A DNA stretch of 44,632 bases, from assembly GCF_026650985.1 (NCBI RefSeq), contig NZ_CP086242.1, forward strand, positions 1 to 44,632, read 5' to 3'. The stretch comes from Clostridium estertheticum. GTDB lineage: Bacteria; Bacillota; Clostridia; Clostridiales; Clostridiaceae. The notes beneath the pieces are model-generated. The model was not told the DNA's origin and made no database searches. It worked only from the letters and a program-made list of their open reading frames with translations. Shown here piece after piece: positions 18,380-26,627 of the stretch (the first letter of the stretch is position 1; every line of letters starts with the position of its first letter). Both the position numbers and the translations under genes were made by a program.

Positions 18380-18394
18380 AAGGCAGGTTTTTTA
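18366..18394 (+). terminator. Intrinsic terminator after lanK
   Basis: AAACCTGC-TGAAA-GGCAGGTTT followed by TTTATT. The lanK stop codon is in the loop. It separates lanRK from the lanFEG promoter. Confidence 0.85.
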
Positions 18395-18409
18395 TTGTTT
18401 TAACGACAT

Positions 18410-18463
18410 TCAAGGTTAATTTAAGGTTCGTGCAAGGTTTATGCAAGGTTGGGGTGATAAAAT
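18410..18463 (+). promoter_or_regulatory. Four AAGGTT direct repeats and promoter of lanFEG
   Basis: AAGGTT occurs at 18412, 18423, 18434 and 18445, a strict 11-bp period, followed by a -10-like TAAAAT at 18458-18463. Tandem half-sites at 11 bp on one DNA face are typical of OmpR/PhoB-type operators such as the Pho box. The adjacent LanR is the obvious candidate regulator. The repeats replace the usual -35, as in an activated promoter. Confidence 0.7.
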
Positions 18464-18495
18464 TAATTTATAAAGACAAAGGAGGAATTTATATT

Positions 18496-19419
18496 TTGAA
18501 AGATTTTGTAATTGAGACAAATAATTTGACAAAACAGTACGGTGAACAAAAAAGTGTTGCCAATTTAAACATCCATGTGAAGAAAGGCAGAATTTATGGT
18601 TTACTCGGACGTAACGGTGCAGGAAAAACTACCACTATGAAGATGTTACTAGGCCTTACGAATCCTACAGCTGGAGAAATACACATTTTCGGAAAAAACA
18701 TTCATAAAAGCGAAAAGAAAATTCTTTCCCGAATTGGAAGCCTTATTGAATCGCCAGGCTTTTATCCTAACCTCACTGGAACTGAAAACCTTAAAATTAT
18801 TGCAAGGCTTCGTGGAATACCCACCCGTGATGCCATTAAGAATGCATTGGATGTGGTGGGGCTGTCTTATATGGATAAAAAACTGTTCTCACAGTATTCG
18901 CTTGGTATGAAACAGAGATTGGGCATTGCAAATGCTATTATGCATGATCCAGAGCTTTTAATTTTGGATGAACCCATCAACGGACTTGATCCCATCGGTA
19001 TTGCGGAAGTCCGTGATTTCTTAAAACGGCTTAGTACGGAGCAGGGTAAAACAATTTTGATTTCTAGTCATATCTTATCAGAAATGGCTTTGCTTGCGGA
19101 TGACATTGGTATCATCGATAACGGCGTTTTGCTGGAAGAAAAAAGTTTGGCGGAATTGCAGCAGAAAAATAGTAGATATATTCACTTCATTGTTACAAAT
19201 GCATCCCAAGCTTCCCGGATTCTAGAGGTTGATTTCCACACTTCTAACTTTCATGTGGATGACAATCATAATTTACGGCTTTACGATACGGAAATTGAGG
19301 TAGCTGCCATTACCCGTAAATGGATAGAAAACGGTATCGATGTATCAGAAGCCCATACCAAAAATGATACGTTGGAGGATTACTTCAAAAATGTCACTGG
19401 AGGTGAGGGTATTGCTTGA
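18496..19419 (+). CDS. lanF: LanF, ATPase of the lantibiotic immunity transporter
   Basis: 307 residues from TTG 18496, which has AAAGGAGG 8 nt upstream; the longer frame from 18430 overlaps the operator repeats. Walker A is GRNGAGKTT (38-46), the signature is YSLGMKQR and Walker B is LLILDEP. In the Q-loop position the sequence reads IGSLIESPGFY, with glutamate E85 in place of glutamine; this E-loop is characteristic of LanF immunity ATPases. With LanE and LanG it should pump the lantibiotic off the cell membrane and protect the producer. It overlaps lanE by 8 bp. Its base composition is less AT-rich than lanM. Confidence 0.9.
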   Translation: MKDFVIETNNLTKQYGEQKSVANLNIHVKKGRIYGLLGRNGAGKTTTMKMLLGLTNPTAGEIHIFGKNIHKSEKKILSRIGSLIESPGFYPNLTGTENLKIIARLRGIPTRDAIKNALDVVGLSYMDKKLFSQYSLGMKQRLGIANAIMHDPELLILDEPINGLDPIGIAEVRDFLKRLSTEQGKTILISSHILSEMALLADDIGIIDNGVLLEEKSLAELQQKNSRYIHFIVTNASQASRILEVDFHTSNFHVDDNHNLRLYDTEIEVAAITRKWIENGIDVSEAHTKNDTLEDYFKNVTGGEGIA

Positions 19420-20173
19420 TTTAATAATATGCGAATTTGCTAAAATCAAACGGCAGCGGTTTATTCTATTTTCCATGTTAGCAGCCTGTCTCTTTCCTAT
19501 ACCTATGACAGTATTAGTAGCAAAAGACCATCTGGATTTTGAGCAGCTTTTTAGGCTAGTTGTTATGTTCGGACATTTTCTTCTTTTGCCATGCGTACTA
19601 AGTGTGGTGGCGAGCATCTTGTTTTTTATGGAGAGAGACAGCGACATGCTAAAAAATCTGATAACCGTACCGGTTCCTAAAACCAAACTCGTACTAGCAA
19701 AGCTGACCGTGTTATTGATTGTAGCTGTGCTATATTCTATAGCCGGTTTAGGTGCTACGATCATCGGCGGATTAATTGTGGGTACCGTAGAAGGAATAGT
19801 TTTTAAATTGGGACTAAGCGTCATCCTTGGTATCATGTTCTTTGTGTCAGTCCTTCCCGTTATCATTCTCATTGTCTATTTTAATAAAAGCTATATTCTC
19901 TCCACCATAATTGCTTTCATTTATTCTATTTTCAATTTTGGTATAGCACTTAATATGATGAATTTTGCCCCTAATAGTGTTTTCATTAGTGTGTTGCCTG
20001 CTTCAGTCATTATGCGTTGGTGGATGTCCTCTTGGAGTGGACTCACCGTAGAAAACGCTACACTTAGAAAACCATATATGTTATCCACTCCTGTTTGTGC
20101 GGGCATACTTTTTTTAATAGCGGTAATATCGATTTTGCTGATTTCAATAACATACAAAAAGCAGGAAGATTAG
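19412..20173 (+). CDS. lanE: LanE, immunity transporter permease (MutE/EpiE type)
   Basis: 253 residues from TTG 19412, just after GGAGGTGAGG at the end of lanF; the 8-bp overlap suggests translational coupling. The sequence begins MLDLIICEFAKIKRQRFILF, an opening typical of lantibiotic-protection permeases (EF-K-KR followed by the first helix). About six hydrophobic helices follow. A longer frame from 19340 exists but lacks a ribosome-binding site. Together with lanG it forms the membrane channel of the LanFEG pump. Confidence 0.88.
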   Translation: MLDLIICEFAKIKRQRFILFSMLAACLFPIPMTVLVAKDHLDFEQLFRLVVMFGHFLLLPCVLSVVASILFFMERDSDMLKNLITVPVPKTKLVLAKLTVLLIVAVLYSIAGLGATIIGGLIVGTVEGIVFKLGLSVILGIMFFVSVLPVIILIVYFNKSYILSTIIAFIYSIFNFGIALNMMNFAPNSVFISVLPASVIMRWWMSSWSGLTVENATLRKPYMLSTPVCAGILFLIAVISILLISITYKKQED

Positions 20174-20182
20174 GAGGAAACT

Positions 20183-20962
20183 ATGATTAATATAATTGTT
20201 ACAGAGTTTCAAAAGCTCAAACGCTACAGCATTCTTTGGGTCGGCACTGTGGCAGTGCTATTTTCAGCACTTTTAGCAGCTTTTCAGCAAACCAGCATAA
20301 AAGGTCATGAAATGCTGCAGTATGAGAATTATGCGAACAGCGTCATATGGAACAACTTCAGCATGGCTTTCCCATTTATGATTGTTCTGATAGGAGGCTA
20401 CATAATAAACCGTGAGTACGTTGATCATACATTGAAAAATATGTTGACTGTGCCTATTACATTTCGTAAATTGTTGACTGGGAAACTGATTACGGTTGGA
20501 CTTGTGATTGCATTGTACGGCTTCTTTAGCTTTATATGCACATTCATCCTGGGGATGCTATTTTGTCATGGGAATATGTCACCATCTCTTGTAGCAAAAT
20601 CGTTCTTACAACTCGTTGGGATGGGATTTTGTTGTTATCTGGCCGTGTTACCAATCATCATATTTTTTAGTCGAAAACAAAACGGGTTTCTTGCCGGGGT
20701 CGGAATAGCATTTGTTTATGGCTTTTGTGGTATCTTTATCGCGGGTAAAAATTTGACCGATTATTACCCTATTACCGCTGGTCTTGGAATTATTAAATTT
20801 ACGGGAGATGGCACTCTTACCTTTAATGTTTCATTGGAAATTGTTATCATGCTCTTTATGATAACTCTATCAATAGTTATGTTGCTTTGTATGAAAGGTT
20901 ATAAGGATGGAGTCGCAATGCCAAAAAACAAGGGGAAGAAACATGCAGTTAGACGAACATAG
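20183..20962 (+). CDS. lanG: LanG, immunity transporter permease (MutG type)
   Basis: 259 residues, ATG 20183 after TTAGGAGGA. It starts MINIIVTEFQKLKRYSILWV, the same plan as LanE and related to it, then about six membrane helices. It ends in a basic tail (MPKNKGKKHAVRRT). Last gene of the lanFEG operon. No lipoprotein LanI gene follows, so immunity would rest on the transporter, possibly helped by the exporter at 14790. Confidence 0.88.
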   Translation: MINIIVTEFQKLKRYSILWVGTVAVLFSALLAAFQQTSIKGHEMLQYENYANSVIWNNFSMAFPFMIVLIGGYIINREYVDHTLKNMLTVPITFRKLLTGKLITVGLVIALYGFFSFICTFILGMLFCHGNMSPSLVAKSFLQLVGMGFCCYLAVLPIIIFFSRKQNGFLAGVGIAFVYGFCGIFIAGKNLTDYYPITAGLGIIKFTGDGTLTFNVSLEIVIMLFMITLSIVMLLCMKGYKDGVAMPKNKGKKHAVRRT

Positions 20963-21215
20963 TTTGAATGTTATAAATGACAAACATAGGAACAGATTTT
21001 TGTTGCATTCCAGCGAAATATTGGCAAGATAATTGTGTGTGATTTGCCTTGAAAATTTGATATTGGTATGATATAGGGAGTGAAGCATCAAATCAGATAC
21101 AGCTATAAGAATATTTGTGCTTTGGTGAAAAAATCACAATGGCAATAGTAATGGCTTTATTTGTAAATATATTTAATAAAAGCACTGAAATACGCCTTCT
21201 CAAAAAACGTCGTTT
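20963..21215. other. Non-coding stretch after lanG with a small hairpin
   Basis: No convincing gene. A GTG at 21080 opens 22 codons and may be the start of a lost gene. AAAAACG-T-CGTTTTT at 21203-21217 is a short terminator-like hairpin. The G+C-richer module seems to end in this stretch. Confidence 0.4.
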
Positions 21216-21500
21216 TTGGAACATTTATCAAGTCTAGATATAAGATACAAAAGTGATTATTTTAAGTCTCCTGTAAGGTTTAATATTTGTTTTAATGATG
21301 GTATACTCATATTAAAACAAATATTTTCATTAAGTAATAACACTATTGATGATTTTAATGTTATTTTTAATAGAGAATCTATTAGTTATGCTATTTTACC
21401 TCAAGAGTTTGAGGTGAGGTTATTTGATTTGTTTCTAGCTATACAAATTTCACGGCCAGGTGAAATGGATTTTACAAACGTAAAAATATATATTAGCTAA
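21216..21500 (+). CDS. Hypothetical protein fragment, up to 94 aa
   Basis: The frame opens at TTG 21216 inside a hairpin and has no ribosome-binding site, so the beginning is probably missing. The translation looks like real protein (VRFNICFNDGILILKQIF, then FEVRLFDLFLAIQISRPGE) with mixed beta character, but I do not recognise the family. Its last codons (KIYIS) lie in sequence shared with element D near 43010. It is therefore either a passenger gene fused to a transposon end or one truncated by it. Confidence 0.35.
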   Translation: MEHLSSLDIRYKSDYFKSPVRFNICFNDGILILKQIFSLSNNTIDDFNVIFNRESISYAILPQEFEVRLFDLFLAIQISRPGEMDFTNVKIYIS

Positions 21501-21623
21501 TGTAAAATATTTGAGAAAAATATTAAATTAACACTAGTATATTTAATATCTTCTCTGAATTTATCACCATTTTGGTAATATGTGTCTTAACGTGGTAAAT
21601 TTACGCTTAGCGGTTACTACCCC
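21487..21623. mobile_element. Single Tn3-type transposon end (38-bp TIR at 21586-21623 plus subterminal sequence)
   Basis: Read inward from 21623 the TIR is GGGGTAGTAACCGCTAAGCG...CACGTTAAG. The next 100 bp match the left end of element D (42885 onward) with few differences, as far as TTAGCTAATATATATTTTT. No partner end lies close by. The nearest matching opposite end of the same element type is element A at 6872. Confidence 0.7.
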
Positions 21624-22006
21624 TATAAGATATCTTATTGAAAATAGTTGAACACAAATTAAAGTGATAAGTTGATAAGGTAGGTAGGAATTATGGTGTT
21701 TTGTGATTACTACCTATGAATTGAATAAGCTGAATTGTAAAGAGCATCCTTGTTATAAGGGTGCTCTTTACAGTTAAAAGAATAATTGAAATAAAAAAAT
21801 AAAATTATAGAGACTTTTGTATAATTTAATTAAAAAAATTATATAATAATAAAAGAAAACTGCCATCAAATAGTGGCAAATTACTGGCTGTTATGGTATT
21901 ATATTAATACAATAGTTAATTATTATATAAATATTGTTTGTTGAGTAAAGAGAACTTTAGATCTAAAATAATTTTTATAAATATAAATATAAGGAGCGGA
22001 TTGGAT
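21624..22006 (+). terminator. Non-coding stretch with a strong hairpin at 21737-21772
   Basis: GTAAAGAGCA and TGCTCTTTAC enclose a smaller CCTT/AAGG stem. Stable, but without a long T-tract. The rest is AT-rich and probably holds the promoter of the gene at 22007. No gene seen. Confidence 0.5.
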
Positions 22007-23017
22007 ATGAAAAATATCTTTTGCACTAATTGTAATGAAAAGGTGAATTATTCTATAAGGAAAAATATTATACAAAAATATAAAGGTCAGAGCGTAAATA
22101 TTGAAGAGAACATTGCTACTTGCGATGTGTGTGGCAAGGATATTTTTGTGATTGACATTGAAAATGATAACTTAAAAAGGCTTTACGCGAAATACGGGGA
22201 ACTTACAGGTACAATAACTTCAGAAGAAGTTATCAAATTCAGAGAAAAATATAATTTATCTCAAAGAGAGCTTGTTTCATTACTTGGATGGGGAAAGATG
22301 ACGATTAACAGATATGAAAGAGGTGCTCTGCCAAGTAAGAGTCACAGCGATATTTTAAAAGATATTATAACAAGTGAAGAAAAATTTAAACAAAAGGTTA
22401 CAGAGGCCTATGAATCCACAAGAATAAATGAAAAAAATTATAATAAGATAACAAGCTATTTTCAAAGTTCTAAAAAAAATATGGTTAAGTCATTGCTTGA
22501 AAGCGAATTAAAACATGATGAAGACATATTAAATGGATTCAGAAAGTTTGAAATTGAGAGAGTTGAGAATCTTATAAGCTATATTGCAGATAAAGTTGAT
22601 AATTTATATAAAACCAGTTTAAATAAATATTTGTGGTTTATTGATTTTGAGAACTTTAAAGAAAATGTAAGATCTATTACGGGATTAAGATATGTAAAAC
22701 AACAATATGGACCTGTTATCGAAAAGAAAGGTTATGAAGAGATAATTAACTTACTTGATGATAAATTTTATAAAGAAGAAACTGAGGACAATTACAATAA
22801 TTCTATAACCACTAAGTTAAAAAGTAAAAAAAATTATGATATGTCTATATATGATCAGGAAGAAATGGATGTTATAGATGCTGTTATAAAAAGGTTTAAG
22901 GATATTAGCTGTAGCAAAATATCTGATGAGTCTCATAAAGAGTCTGGGTGGATTAAGAATGATACAGACAATATAATTTCTTATGATTATGCCGAAGAAT
23001 TGAAAATGGAGTTTTAA
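22007..23017 (+). CDS. Zinc-finger/HTH/Panacea (DUF4065) antitoxin-like protein
   Basis: 336 residues. The N-terminus has an MqsA/YgiT-type zinc finger (C6-x2-C9 and C39-x2-C42). An XRE helix-turn-helix follows at about 75-125 (KYNLSQRELVSLLGWGKMTINRYERG). The C-terminal half has a Panacea/DUF4065-like core (KYLWFIDFENFKENVRSITG, then YGP). Panacea domains act as antitoxins that neutralise varied toxins. ATG 22007 has AAGGAG 10 nt upstream; TTG 22001 is an in-frame alternative two codons earlier. It lies 136 bp before a gene with a HEPN motif, so the two may form a toxin-antitoxin pair in which this protein also represses the operon. Confidence 0.7.
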   Translation: MKNIFCTNCNEKVNYSIRKNIIQKYKGQSVNIEENIATCDVCGKDIFVIDIENDNLKRLYAKYGELTGTITSEEVIKFREKYNLSQRELVSLLGWGKMTINRYERGALPSKSHSDILKDIITSEEKFKQKVTEAYESTRINEKNYNKITSYFQSSKKNMVKSLLESELKHDEDILNGFRKFEIERVENLISYIADKVDNLYKTSLNKYLWFIDFENFKENVRSITGLRYVKQQYGPVIEKKGYEEIINLLDDKFYKEETEDNYNNSITTKLKSKKNYDMSIYDQEEMDVIDAVIKRFKDISCSKISDESHKESGWIKNDTDNIISYDYAEELKMEF

Positions 23018-23153
23018 TATAAGCGGGGTCCGATGGATCCCTTTATAATAAAAAATAATTGGTAATAATAATATTAGGGTTGAAGCAATATATAAGAATT
23101 GTAATTATTTAGATTATGAAAAGACGAGCATTTCTAATAATACCGATGAATTT

Positions 23154-23891
23154 ATGATAAAGTTACCATTAGAAGAGATAAGTTCTATTTTTAGCTCAGT
23201 AAATAAAAGACTAGAAAAAATATTAAACTATTTAAGAAATAAATCAAATATGTTTTGGATAGAGGCATTTCCAATTAAACCTATAAGTTATTGTTTTGGT
23301 AATGAAATAGAATTCAATTTTTATTCTCCTAATGCAAAACTATCTAGTAATGTAAAAAGAGTTATCCAATATACTGATTACTATATGTTATCTAATACAT
23401 TTGAAAAAATAAATTATGTTAATAATGATACTTTTAATGATTTTAACGCCAATAATACTGAAGTACAAACGTATAGTTTGTACTTGAATAAAGCAGAGAA
23501 ATCCTTATATGAAAGATGCTATGAAGATTTTATAATATATTGTAGCATATCGGTAGAATCCTTTATAAGAAGGTACATAGGTAAGTTAGAGCCTGAAGGA
23601 GACATTGTTTTTAATCGAATATCATCGTCAACTTATGATTATTTGGATCAATATTACAATGTATTATTAAAATATTTAAAAGGTAAAAGTCTGAAAGAGT
23701 TAGATGAGAAAGCATTTACACACTTAAAGCGAATGTACAACTTGAGAAATTCACTTATGCATAACGGTGATATAGATGAACTTGCGTTAAAAAAGGTGGG
23801 ATTGAGCCCTCTAACCTATATTAACTTTAAAGAATGTAAGAAGATTTTAGATAGTGCAAAAAAGAGTTTTTCAATAATAAACAAATTATAA
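23154..23891 (+). CDS. HEPN-motif protein, candidate toxin partner
   Basis: 245 residues from ATG 23154. Near the C-terminus YNLRNSLMH has R198-x4-H203, the RX4-6H motif of HEPN ribonucleases, in a helical segment. The rest is not recognised. There is no ribosome-binding site before ATG 23154, while the same frame is open upstream to about 23057 with protein-like sequence (RVEAIYKNCNYLDYEKTS). Either a non-standard start is used or the 5' end has been lost. Position directly after a Panacea-type antitoxin makes an RNase toxin role plausible. A bidirectional terminator follows. Confidence 0.5.
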   Translation: MIKLPLEEISSIFSSVNKRLEKILNYLRNKSNMFWIEAFPIKPISYCFGNEIEFNFYSPNAKLSSNVKRVIQYTDYYMLSNTFEKINYVNNDTFNDFNANNTEVQTYSLYLNKAEKSLYERCYEDFIIYCSISVESFIRRYIGKLEPEGDIVFNRISSSTYDYLDQYYNVLLKYLKGKSLKELDEKAFTHLKRMYNLRNSLMHNGDIDELALKKVGLSPLTYINFKECKKILDSAKKSFSIINKL

Positions 23892-23979
23892 TTCATATTT
23901 AATTCCATATATGTTCTATCATATTTTTCATAAGTTTAATGCGTATATAATTCTAAAATATTTATTAATTTTAGTAATA

Positions 23980-24020
23980 AATTTAAGCCGACATACAAAA
24001 TACGTATGTCGGCTTAAATT
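23980..24020. terminator. Bidirectional terminator between convergent genes
   Basis: AATTTAAGCCGACATAC and GTATGTCGGCTTAAATT form a perfect 17-bp stem with a short loop. AT-rich flanks serve as a tail on both strands. Confidence 0.85.
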
Positions 24021-24068
24021 GTAATATATTAAACTAAAAATTGTATATAACATTAAATATACAAGGTC

Positions 24069-25148
24069 CTACTTTATAGTTAATAAAGTTAAAACCGCTC
24101 CATAGGTCGGATTATATATAGATTCCTCATAAACAGTCTCACCATCTACGGCATCTCCAAGCCAGCATTTAGCAGGTACCATACCTTTTCGAACCTCTTC
24201 TGCCATACTCGGAGTTTCAAAGAAGGTTGACGCTTTGCTATTTGGTTGAACTCGATCTACTAATGGTCTTTTGCAAGGAAAACTTTTTGTGAATGACCAA
24301 TTTTTAGAATTAATCATAGCATATTTATCATTAGCAGATTCAACCAGTCTATTCAACAAAACAGTTAGCGACACTTCATATTTTTCATCAGCGAGTTCTT
24401 TTAAATTTTCTAGAGATGTACCGGTTTTAATTACATTCTGTAAATGGATTTTAGGCATAATTAAATTAGCAGCAAAATCCTGAGCCTCCATTTGATGGAC
24501 GTCTTCTGTAAGTAGTGTAGACGAACCAGATTTCCTAATACTATATTGATTTTTCGTATGCCACGGTATAATCGCATGTCCAATTAAAATAGCGATGGTG
24601 AATTTTCTTCTCGATTCAAGTTTAATACCGTCATTAATAATAATTATATTTTCTTTTCCTTTGACAAGCAGCCCCTCTGATCCATTTTCAATAAGTTGTT
24701 TGTAAATTGTTATATTCAGGAATTTTGCAATTGCATAGACATCAATAGGGAGTGTGTTTATATTCATGTTTTTAAATATATACTCAGCATAATCGACTGC
24801 ATTATTCAATATAGGTACAATCGTAGTACAATTATCCTGCGCTAAAAGCAATGCATATTCTAAAAGTTTATCCTTTTTTTCTATGGATAAGTTTTGAGTT
24901 ATCCTTAAAAGTAGCTTCATAGATTGATCTGTTATGCTTGCAATTTCAATTTCTTTTCCAGACATTAAATAATCTATAGTAACACCTAAAGCATTTGATA
25001 ATTTTATAAGAGCTTCATAGGATGGATTCCTCGAACCTGATTCATATTGGCTAATTGCAGGTGGCTTTAATCCCGCTCTTTTTGCAAGTTCAGTTTGAGT
25101 AAAACCCAATTCTTCTCGTTTTTTAATAATTCGCTCACATATCGACAT
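24069..25148 (-). CDS. XRE regulator fused to an ImmA/IrrE-like domain lacking its HE residues
   Basis: 359 residues. Residues 1-62 are an XRE helix-turn-helix (LGFTQTELAKRAGLKPPAIS, then YESGSRNPS). Residues 115-290 resemble ImmA/IrrE metalloproteases: RRKFTIAILIGHAIIPWH, then EAQDFAANLIMP. The usual HExxH of this family (AHELGH) is changed to A-I187-L188-I-G-H191, so the first His and the catalytic Glu are missing. Proteolysis is therefore unlikely, and it may act as a repressor or sensor only. The ribosome-binding site is AGGAGG. The divergent region 25328-25394 has inverted and repeated sites that could be its operator. Confidence 0.8.
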   Translation of the reverse strand: MSICERIIKKREELGFTQTELAKRAGLKPPAISQYESGSRNPSYEALIKLSNALGVTIDYLMSGKEIEIASITDQSMKLLLRITQNLSIEKKDKLLEYALLLAQDNCTTIVPILNNAVDYAEYIFKNMNINTLPIDVYAIAKFLNITIYKQLIENGSEGLLVKGKENIIIINDGIKLESRRKFTIAILIGHAIIPWHTKNQYSIRKSGSSTLLTEDVHQMEAQDFAANLIMPKIHLQNVIKTGTSLENLKELADEKYEVSLTVLLNRLVESANDKYAMINSKNWSFTKSFPCKRPLVDRVQPNSKASTFFETPSMAEEVRKGMVPAKCWLGDAVDGETVYEESIYNPTYGAVLTLLTIK

Positions 25149-25327
25149 ATATGTTCCTCCTTATATTGAATCATAAAAACTAAAAATTCGATTAAGAGAT
25201 CTCAAGATTGATTTGAATTCTCCTCTTTAAATATAAATAGATCTATATGCAAATCTTAAATTTTCAGTTTAATTATAACGATGCGTATAATGAATAATAA
25301 CACATGTAAAAAAAACTGGCAATATAG

Positions 25328-25394
25328 ATAACAAATAGGCATAAAAAATAATAACAAATAGTTATTGACATCAATATTGCCTATGTGTTATTAT
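25328..25394 (+). promoter_or_regulatory. Promoter with flanking inverted repeats, likely XRE operator
   Basis: TTGACA (25365-25370), an 18-bp spacer and TATTAT (25389-25394). ATAACAAATAGGCA at 25328-25341 is the reverse complement of TGCCTATGTGTTAT at 25378-25391 at 13 of 14 positions. A third site, AATAACAAATAGTTATT, lies between. The sites overlap the promoter, as a repressor operator would. The neighbour at 24069-25148 is the natural candidate. The promoter points towards 25688. Confidence 0.55.
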
Positions 25395-25687
25395 AATAGT
25401 AACGAAACGTTATAAAATTGGAATTACATTAAAACACTAGCTAATTTTATTGCATTTCGAATATCCAAATAAAGAAATAAGGAGGTTCATTTTTTATTAT
25501 GAAGGTCAAAAAAATATAGCTAATACAAACGACAATTTGTACTAGCTACCCAAGGGACTTGAATAAGGATATATACTTATATTTTAATATTCTACAATAA
25601 TATTCTACAATAATATTAAAATTCCTTCTTTAAGGTAACCCTGAAAACAGAAAACTAAAATTTAAAAAAGAAGGAGGAGGATCAGAT
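25395..25687. other. Long leader before 25688
   Basis: A GGAGG followed 13 nt later by an ATG opens only 6 codons. An imperfect hairpin (AGCTAATACAAA with TTTGTACTAGCT, 25517-25546) and a repeated ATATTCTACAATA follow. No gene is supported; it may be a regulatory leader. Confidence 0.35.
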
Positions 25688-26389
25688 ATGATTCTTCAAA
25701 GTATTAAAAACTTACCAATATTAACAGAATCTGTAACAATTGACGTAACGCCACTTTCACTATATGGACATACAGAAGATATTGCAAAAATTACTGCTAA
25801 TATTAGACTAACAAACCCGATGATAGAAGATACGAAGTTTATATTACCGATTTGCGAAGGAGTAAAACCACCTAAGATATACCTTCCGGATGGAACTCCC
25901 CTGAATGCTGAGTCTTTTGATCCTACTGCTGAGGAAGATATAGCCCAAATTCCAGGTATGATGCAGCAAGCATTAAATAAGTATATAGAGACTCCAACTA
26001 TAGATGCAATGAACGAAACAGTGAGTGTCATGTCTAAATACTCGGAATATAAACAAAATAGCCAAACTATTACTATTCCAGCTGGACAAGAGTATATAAC
26101 TTTTAGCTATAGTAAATACATTCCCAAAAACGCTGATGGTACATACACATTGGAAACAATTGTACCTCTTTCTAGTTTTACCTTAAACAATACACCTGGT
26201 GCAAAAGCAAATATTATTATATTAATGCCTTTTGAAATGGCTACTGATATGAGCAAAATAGTAGAAGCAAGGTGGACAGCCCCTAATGGACAACCTCAAG
26301 AATTAAACAGAGCTGCGGTAGGAGAGAGAATTACTCTTTCTCAATATTGGCAGTACGATCCACAAGTTTTAGTTAGATATAAATATTAA
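25688..26389 (+). CDS. Hypothetical soluble protein, 233 aa
   Basis: ATG 25688 has a strong AAGGAGGAGG site. The protein has no signal peptide or membrane segment. Its sequence suggests beta-rich structure (LTESVTIDVTPLSLYGH, TITIPAGQEYITFSYSKYIP, ANIIILMPFEMATD). No family recognised and no catalytic motif visible. It is preceded by the XRE-type operator and followed by a hairpin, so it is probably a single-gene transcript. Confidence 0.65.
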   Translation: MILQSIKNLPILTESVTIDVTPLSLYGHTEDIAKITANIRLTNPMIEDTKFILPICEGVKPPKIYLPDGTPLNAESFDPTAEEDIAQIPGMMQQALNKYIETPTIDAMNETVSVMSKYSEYKQNSQTITIPAGQEYITFSYSKYIPKNADGTYTLETIVPLSSFTLNNTPGAKANIIILMPFEMATDMSKIVEARWTAPNGQPQELNRAAVGERITLSQYWQYDPQVLVRYKY

Positions 26390-26400
26390 TAAAAAAATCT

Positions 26401-26425
26401 CCCCCGCTTCCTTAGGAGTTGGGGG
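26401..26425 (+). terminator. GC-rich hairpin after 25688-26389
   Basis: CCCCC pairs with GGGGG across a loop that itself contains CTTCCTTAGGAG. No long T-tract follows; a weak terminator. Confidence 0.45.
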
Positions 26426-26627
26426 TTAAAAATAAAATTAGATAAGAAATATATAGCTCAAACTTTTCAAATTAGAGAGAGCTTCAATATATAAGCTTTA
26501 TACATTTGCAATTATTACAATTTACATTACTTTATAAATATAATTTAAGTGGGGGTGTTTAAAAATAGATAAATTCGATTTTTTAAAGAATAAATTTGTA
26601 TATATAGTATTATTCATACTTACAGGT

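Noticed and set aside
25499-25519. Six-codon ORF after GGAGG as a leader peptide
   Set aside because: Spacing to the ATG is too long and no attenuator with alternative stems is clear.
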